Below are positions 60,938 through 64,000 of a DNA stretch of 64,000 nt, in pieces. The notes beneath the pieces are model-generated. The model did not search any database. It saw nothing but the letters and a program-made list of their open reading frames with translations, and was not told the DNA's origin. The stretch's first letter is position 1. Each line of letters starts with the position of its first letter. The DNA comes from Sedimenticola sp. (GTDB taxonomy: Bacteria; Pseudomonadota; Gammaproteobacteria; Chromatiales; Chromatiaceae), in assembly GCA_027068915.1 (NCBI GenBank), contig JAMOLT010000009.1:62001-126000 (forward strand), in the 5' to 3' direction. The position numbers were made by a program, and so were the translations under genes.

Positions 60938-62179
60938 ATGAAGATGAAACGCTATTTTGCCCCGGACATGCGCCAGGCGATCCGCAAGGTGAGAGAGGAT
61001 CAGGGGCCCAATGCCGTCATCCTCTCCAACCGCCAGGTGACTGGTGGCGTGGAAATTATTGCGGCGCTGGATTATGACGAAGCGCTGGTAAATCAGGCAT
61101 TGGGTGTGCATCAAGGAGCTGAAAACAAGGCTGCGGCAAGCGCCTACACGCCATCCTATGCCGAAGCAGGAGAAGCCAATGAAGCACAGGGCAGGGATGT
61201 CGGCTGGGAGTGTTCAAGCCAGGAAAGGGCGGAATCCGGGGCATCCTCCCTGGAAAGCATACAGAAAGAACTCAAGGCACTGCGCAACTTCATGGAAGCA
61301 CCGCTGCTGCAATTTGGCTGGGGTGAAATGCGCAAGGTTCAGCCCCTGCGGGCCAATCTGCTGAAGCGCCTCATGACTCTGGGGCTGGCTCCGGATCTGT
61401 GCCGGGAAATTGTAGAGCAAGTAGTCAACCAAGGGCAGATCGACAACGGCTGGGCAGAATCGTTAAAGCATCTTGCGGGTATGGTGCCGGTGGCTGATGA
61501 TGATATTTTGAGTGACGGTGGCGTGGTTGCTCTGGTCGGGCCTACCGGCGTGGGCAAGACCACCACGGTAGCAAAGCTGGCGGCACGTTTCGCCTTGCGC
61601 CATGGACGCCGCCATGTGGCATTGGTGACGACCGACAGCTATCGCATCGGCGCCCATGAGCAGTTGCGCACCTATGGACGCATACTCGGCATTCCCGTGC
61701 AGACAGCGGGCGACCGTGATGAGCTGGCGACCGTACTCAACCATGCGCGGGATCGCAAACTGGTGCTCATCGACACGGCAGGGGTAAGCCAGCGGGATTT
61801 GCACCTGACAGAAAAGCTCTCCAGCCTTAGCCTGGGAGAGCAACGTATTCGCAACTACCTGGTGTTGTCCGCTACCGGTCAGACGCAGGTGCAGAGTGAA
61901 GTCATCAAATCTTTTCGCAAGGCAGGTTTGCACCGCTGCATTCTGACCAAGATGGATGAGGCCAGCAACCTGGGTGGAACCCTGGCAACCCTGATACAAC
62001 ATGGCCTGCCTGCAGCCTATATCGCAGATGGCCAGCAGGTGCCTGATGACCTTCACCCCGCCAGGGCGGAAAAGCTGGTGAAACATGCCGTACGCTTGAT
62101 GCAGCAAAAGGAAGAGTCGCTGGCGGAAGAGACTCTGGCATTCAATTTTGGAGGACTTGTCGCAAATGCTCACACATGA
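60938..62179 (+). CDS. flhF: FlhF, SRP-like GTPase for flagellar placement
   Basis: GTPase of about 413 residues that sets polar position and number of flagella with FleN. A basic N-terminal B domain (MKMKRYFAPDMRQAIRKVREDQGPNAVILSNRQV) is followed by a linker and the NG domain with G1 LVGPTGVGKTTTVAKLAARFA, DTAGVSQRDLHL (G3) and TKMDEASNLGG (G4). I use ATG 60938; the track start lies in flhA. Overlaps fleN by 14 bases. Confidence 0.95.
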   Translation: MKMKRYFAPDMRQAIRKVREDQGPNAVILSNRQVTGGVEIIAALDYDEALVNQALGVHQGAENKAAASAYTPSYAEAGEANEAQGRDVGWECSSQERAESGASSLESIQKELKALRNFMEAPLLQFGWGEMRKVQPLRANLLKRLMTLGLAPDLCREIVEQVVNQGQIDNGWAESLKHLAGMVPVADDDILSDGGVVALVGPTGVGKTTTVAKLAARFALRHGRRHVALVTTDSYRIGAHEQLRTYGRILGIPVQTAGDRDELATVLNHARDRKLVLIDTAGVSQRDLHLTEKLSSLSLGEQRIRNYLVLSATGQTQVQSEVIKSFRKAGLHRCILTKMDEASNLGGTLATLIQHGLPAAYIADGQQVPDDLHPARAEKLVKHAVRLMQQKEESLAEETLAFNFGGLVANAHT

Positions 62180-63071
62180 AACCAGCCTGCAACGGAATAC
62201 CAACCAGGATCAGGCAACAGGATTAAGAAGAATAGCCCGCCCCAAACCCGTGAAGGTTATTGCCATTACCGGGGGAAAAGGGGGCGTGGGAAAGACCAAC
62301 GTGGCCGTGAACATGGCGCTTGCCCTGGCGGATGAAGGAAAAAAGGTGATGCTGCTGGATGCGGATTTTGGCCTGGCGAATATTGATGTACAGCTGGGGT
62401 TGAGTCCGGAATATGACCTTTCCCACCTGATCAGTGGTGAAAGAAACCTGGAAGAAATCATCGTTGAGGGGCCCCGGGGAATCAGGATTATCCCCGCCTC
62501 ATCCGGCATTGCCCGCATGGCCAATCTTAGCCAGGCAGAGCATGCCGGCGTTATTCGCGCCTTCAGTGAACTCAGCTACGATGTGGATTATCTCCTGGTG
62601 GATACGGCAGCTGGTATTTCCGATGGGGTGGTGAGCTTCTGCCGCGCCTCCCATGAGGTGATTGTCGTGGTCTGTGATGAACCGGCCTCCATAACAGATG
62701 CCTACGCCCTGATCAAAGTCATGAACCGGGAACATGGTGTGGATCACTTCCATGTTCTGGCAAATATGGCTCACACCGCAAGGGAAGGGCGTGAGCTGTA
62801 CAGCAAACTGGCACTTGCCGCAGATCATTTCCTGGATACAACACTGACCTATCTGGGAGTTGTTCCGCAGGATGAGCGCCTGAGAAAAGCCGTGCAGAAA
62901 CAACGTGCAGTGGTGGATCTGTATCCCGGAAGCCCCTCTGCCACGGCCTTCAAGAAAATCGCCGGCAATGTGGAAAAATGGCCGGGGGCACGCAATGCAA
63001 GTGGTCAGCTTGAGTTTTTTGTCGAACGGCTCATCAACGTCGAACAGGAATTGATTGGAGTTTCACCATGA
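62166..63071 (+). CDS. fleN: FleN/FlhG, MinD-like ATPase controlling flagellar number
   Basis: ParA/MinD ATPase of about 301 residues that limits flagella number and antagonises FleQ in Pseudomonas. The deviant Walker A is ITGGKGGVGKTNVAVNMALAL, followed by LLDADFGLANIDVQLGL and LVDTAAGISDGVVSFCRAS. It lacks the N-terminal QAGxL-type DQA motif region only in part (NQDQATGLRRIA is present). I use ATG 62166 with GGAGG upstream rather than TTG 62148. Overlaps fliA by four bases. Confidence 0.94.
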   Translation: MLTHETSLQRNTNQDQATGLRRIARPKPVKVIAITGGKGGVGKTNVAVNMALALADEGKKVMLLDADFGLANIDVQLGLSPEYDLSHLISGERNLEEIIVEGPRGIRIIPASSGIARMANLSQAEHAGVIRAFSELSYDVDYLLVDTAAGISDGVVSFCRASHEVIVVVCDEPASITDAYALIKVMNREHGVDHFHVLANMAHTAREGRELYSKLALAADHFLDTTLTYLGVVPQDERLRKAVQKQRAVVDLYPGSPSATAFKKIAGNVEKWPGARNASGQLEFFVERLINVEQELIGVSP

Positions 63072-63805
63072 ATATGGCAGCCATTTACCAGGAAGCTTCG
63101 GAACAACTCAGCTATGAGGAAATGGTTGCCAAGCATATGCCTCTGGTCAAGCGTGTGGCATACCACCTGATGGCGCGCATGCCGAACAGCGTGCAGCTGG
63201 ATGATCTGGTTCAGGCGGGCATGGTTGGCTTGCTGGAAGCCATGCAGAACTATGATTCATCCAAAGGAGCCAGTTTTGAAACCTATGCGCGCATCCGCAT
63301 TCGTGGATCCATGATCGATGAAGTGCGCCGCGGTGACTGGACGCCCCGCTCGGTTTACCACAAGGCCAGATTGCTGGCCGAGGCGACGCGTACCGTCGAA
63401 AGCCGCGAGCACCGGGTCGCACGTGATGAAGAAGTTGCCGCAGAACTGGGGCTGGATCTTGCTTCATACAACAAGATCTTGACGGATACCAGCGGCTGCC
63501 ATGTGTTGAGCTACGACGATCTGAGTGCCGACAGCTGGATGTCTGATAGCGAAGATGAATCCAAAACCGGCCCCCTGCCGGAACTGCAGAAAACCCTGTT
63601 CAAGGAAGGACTGTCAGAAGCCATTTCCAATCTGCCGGAACGGGAAAAGATGGTGCTTTCACTATACTATGATGATGAATTCAACCTGCGTGAAATCGGT
63701 GAAGTGCTGGGAGTAAGTGAAGCCAGAATCTGCCAGATTCATGCCCAGGCGCTCACCCGGCTCCGCTCCAGAATGCGCGACTGGGTAGGTGGAGATGATG
63801 ACTAG
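63068..63805 (+). CDS. fliA: FliA, flagellar sigma factor sigma28
   Basis: Alternative sigma factor of 245 residues. Region 2 is VKRVAYHLMARMPNSVQLDDLVQAGMVGLLEAMQNYDSSKGASFETYARIRIRGSMIDEVRRGDW, region 3 follows, and region 4 is LPEREKMVLSLYYDDEFNLREIGEVLGVSEARICQIHAQALTRLRSRM. Its targets in this window are the sigma28 elements listed. The TAG stop overlaps the first bases of a MITE-like element, so the insertion may have set the C-terminus. No cheY or cheZ follows before the window ends. Confidence 0.97.
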   Translation: MNMAAIYQEASEQLSYEEMVAKHMPLVKRVAYHLMARMPNSVQLDDLVQAGMVGLLEAMQNYDSSKGASFETYARIRIRGSMIDEVRRGDWTPRSVYHKARLLAEATRTVESREHRVARDEEVAAELGLDLASYNKILTDTSGCHVLSYDDLSADSWMSDSEDESKTGPLPELQKTLFKEGLSEAISNLPEREKMVLSLYYDDEFNLREIGEVLGVSEARICQIHAQALTRLRSRMRDWVGGDDD

Positions 63806-63926
63806 TGTTACTGCGTCGGTCAGAATTAAAGGCCCTTTCGGTGAGTCACAATGCAGCCGGATACAAGACGTACTCGCGCAGAAAGGGGGCTCCCCAAAAG
63901 CACCTTTAATTCCGACACAGCACACT
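63804..63926. mobile_element. MITE-like element, family B, after fliA
   Basis: The left end AGTGTTACTGCGTCGG...AATTAAAGG and the right end CCTTTAATTCCGACACAGCACACT are inverted copies, the same ends as the 7148-7313 element. The inside differs from that copy (a CCTTTC/GAAAGG stem). No coding capacity. Confidence 0.6.
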
Positions 63927-64000
63927 GGGCATGGCAAGCAAACTGAATGGAACGGGTTTTGTGGCTGATCCAGTCATCAAACCCTTGTTGCCCGTTTGGC
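63927..64000. other. Window end, nothing recognised
   Basis: The last 74 bases show no identifiable gene or site on either strand. Confidence 0.4.

Noticed and set aside
1-64000. CRISPR arrays, tRNA or rRNA genes.
   Set aside because: No regularly spaced direct repeats, and I recognised no cloverleaf or rRNA-like sequence on either strand.

Overview
This window is a gammaproteobacterial flagellar locus, probably for a polar flagellum, preceded by a short stress/energy cluster. The regulators are of the Pseudomonas/Vibrio type: FleQ, FleS/FleR, FliA/FlgM, FlhF and FleN, with a PomAB-type stator and no FlhDC. Base composition is moderate, with an AT-rich patch near 26.2-27.6 kb. I cannot name the genus.

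Layout. 1-6.8 kb, mostly minus strand: a proton-type P-ATPase cut by the window edge, a Crp/Fnr regulator, class I fructose-bisphosphate aldolase, a beta-CASP metallo-hydrolase, a universal stress protein and an AhpD-like protein. 6.8-7.5 kb: back-to-back MITE-like elements. 7.6-15.1 kb: fleQ, then on the minus strand pomA-pomB-pilZ, flgM-flgN, a diguanylate cyclase and flgA. 15.6-26 kb: flgBCDEFGHIJKL. 26-27.9 kb: an accessory patch with a CPBP protease, an aminotransferase pseudogene, a transposase remnant and a possible attC-like site. 28-34 kb: three flagellin genes, flaG, fliD, fliS and fliT, then a minus-strand nuclease-like gene. 34.7-43 kb: fleSR and fliEFGHIJ. 43-50.8 kb, minus strand: a three-gene signalling operon (TonB-dependent receptor, YfiR, and a 1654-residue hybrid kinase/GGDEF/EAL protein). 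51-63.8 kb: fliK, fliLMNOPQR, flhB, flhA, flhF, fleN and fliA. The window ends just past fliA in another MITE-like repeat, before any chemotaxis gene is seen.

Regulation is readable from the sequence. Sigma54 -24/-12 elements precede flgA, flgB, fleSR, fliE, fliD, fliK and fliL. Sigma28 elements precede flgM, flgK, pomAB, the GGDEF protein and all three flagellin genes, and a near-consensus one precedes the TonB-receptor operon. This matches a FleQ -> FleSR/sigma54 -> FliA cascade with FlgM as the checkpoint.

Cyclic-di-GMP components are unusually dense: FleQ with its LFRS motif, a sigma28-driven diguanylate cyclase, a PilZ protein in the stator operon, and the GGDEF-EAL hybrid kinase. The best candidate for an undescribed system is the outer-membrane-receptor/YfiR/hybrid-kinase operon. 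It resembles YfiBNR with the outer-membrane lipoprotein replaced by a TonB-dependent receptor and the simple cyclase replaced by a phosphorelay fused to GGDEF-EAL. It lies between fliJ and fliK, under a probable flagellar promoter. All promoter calls were made by eye.
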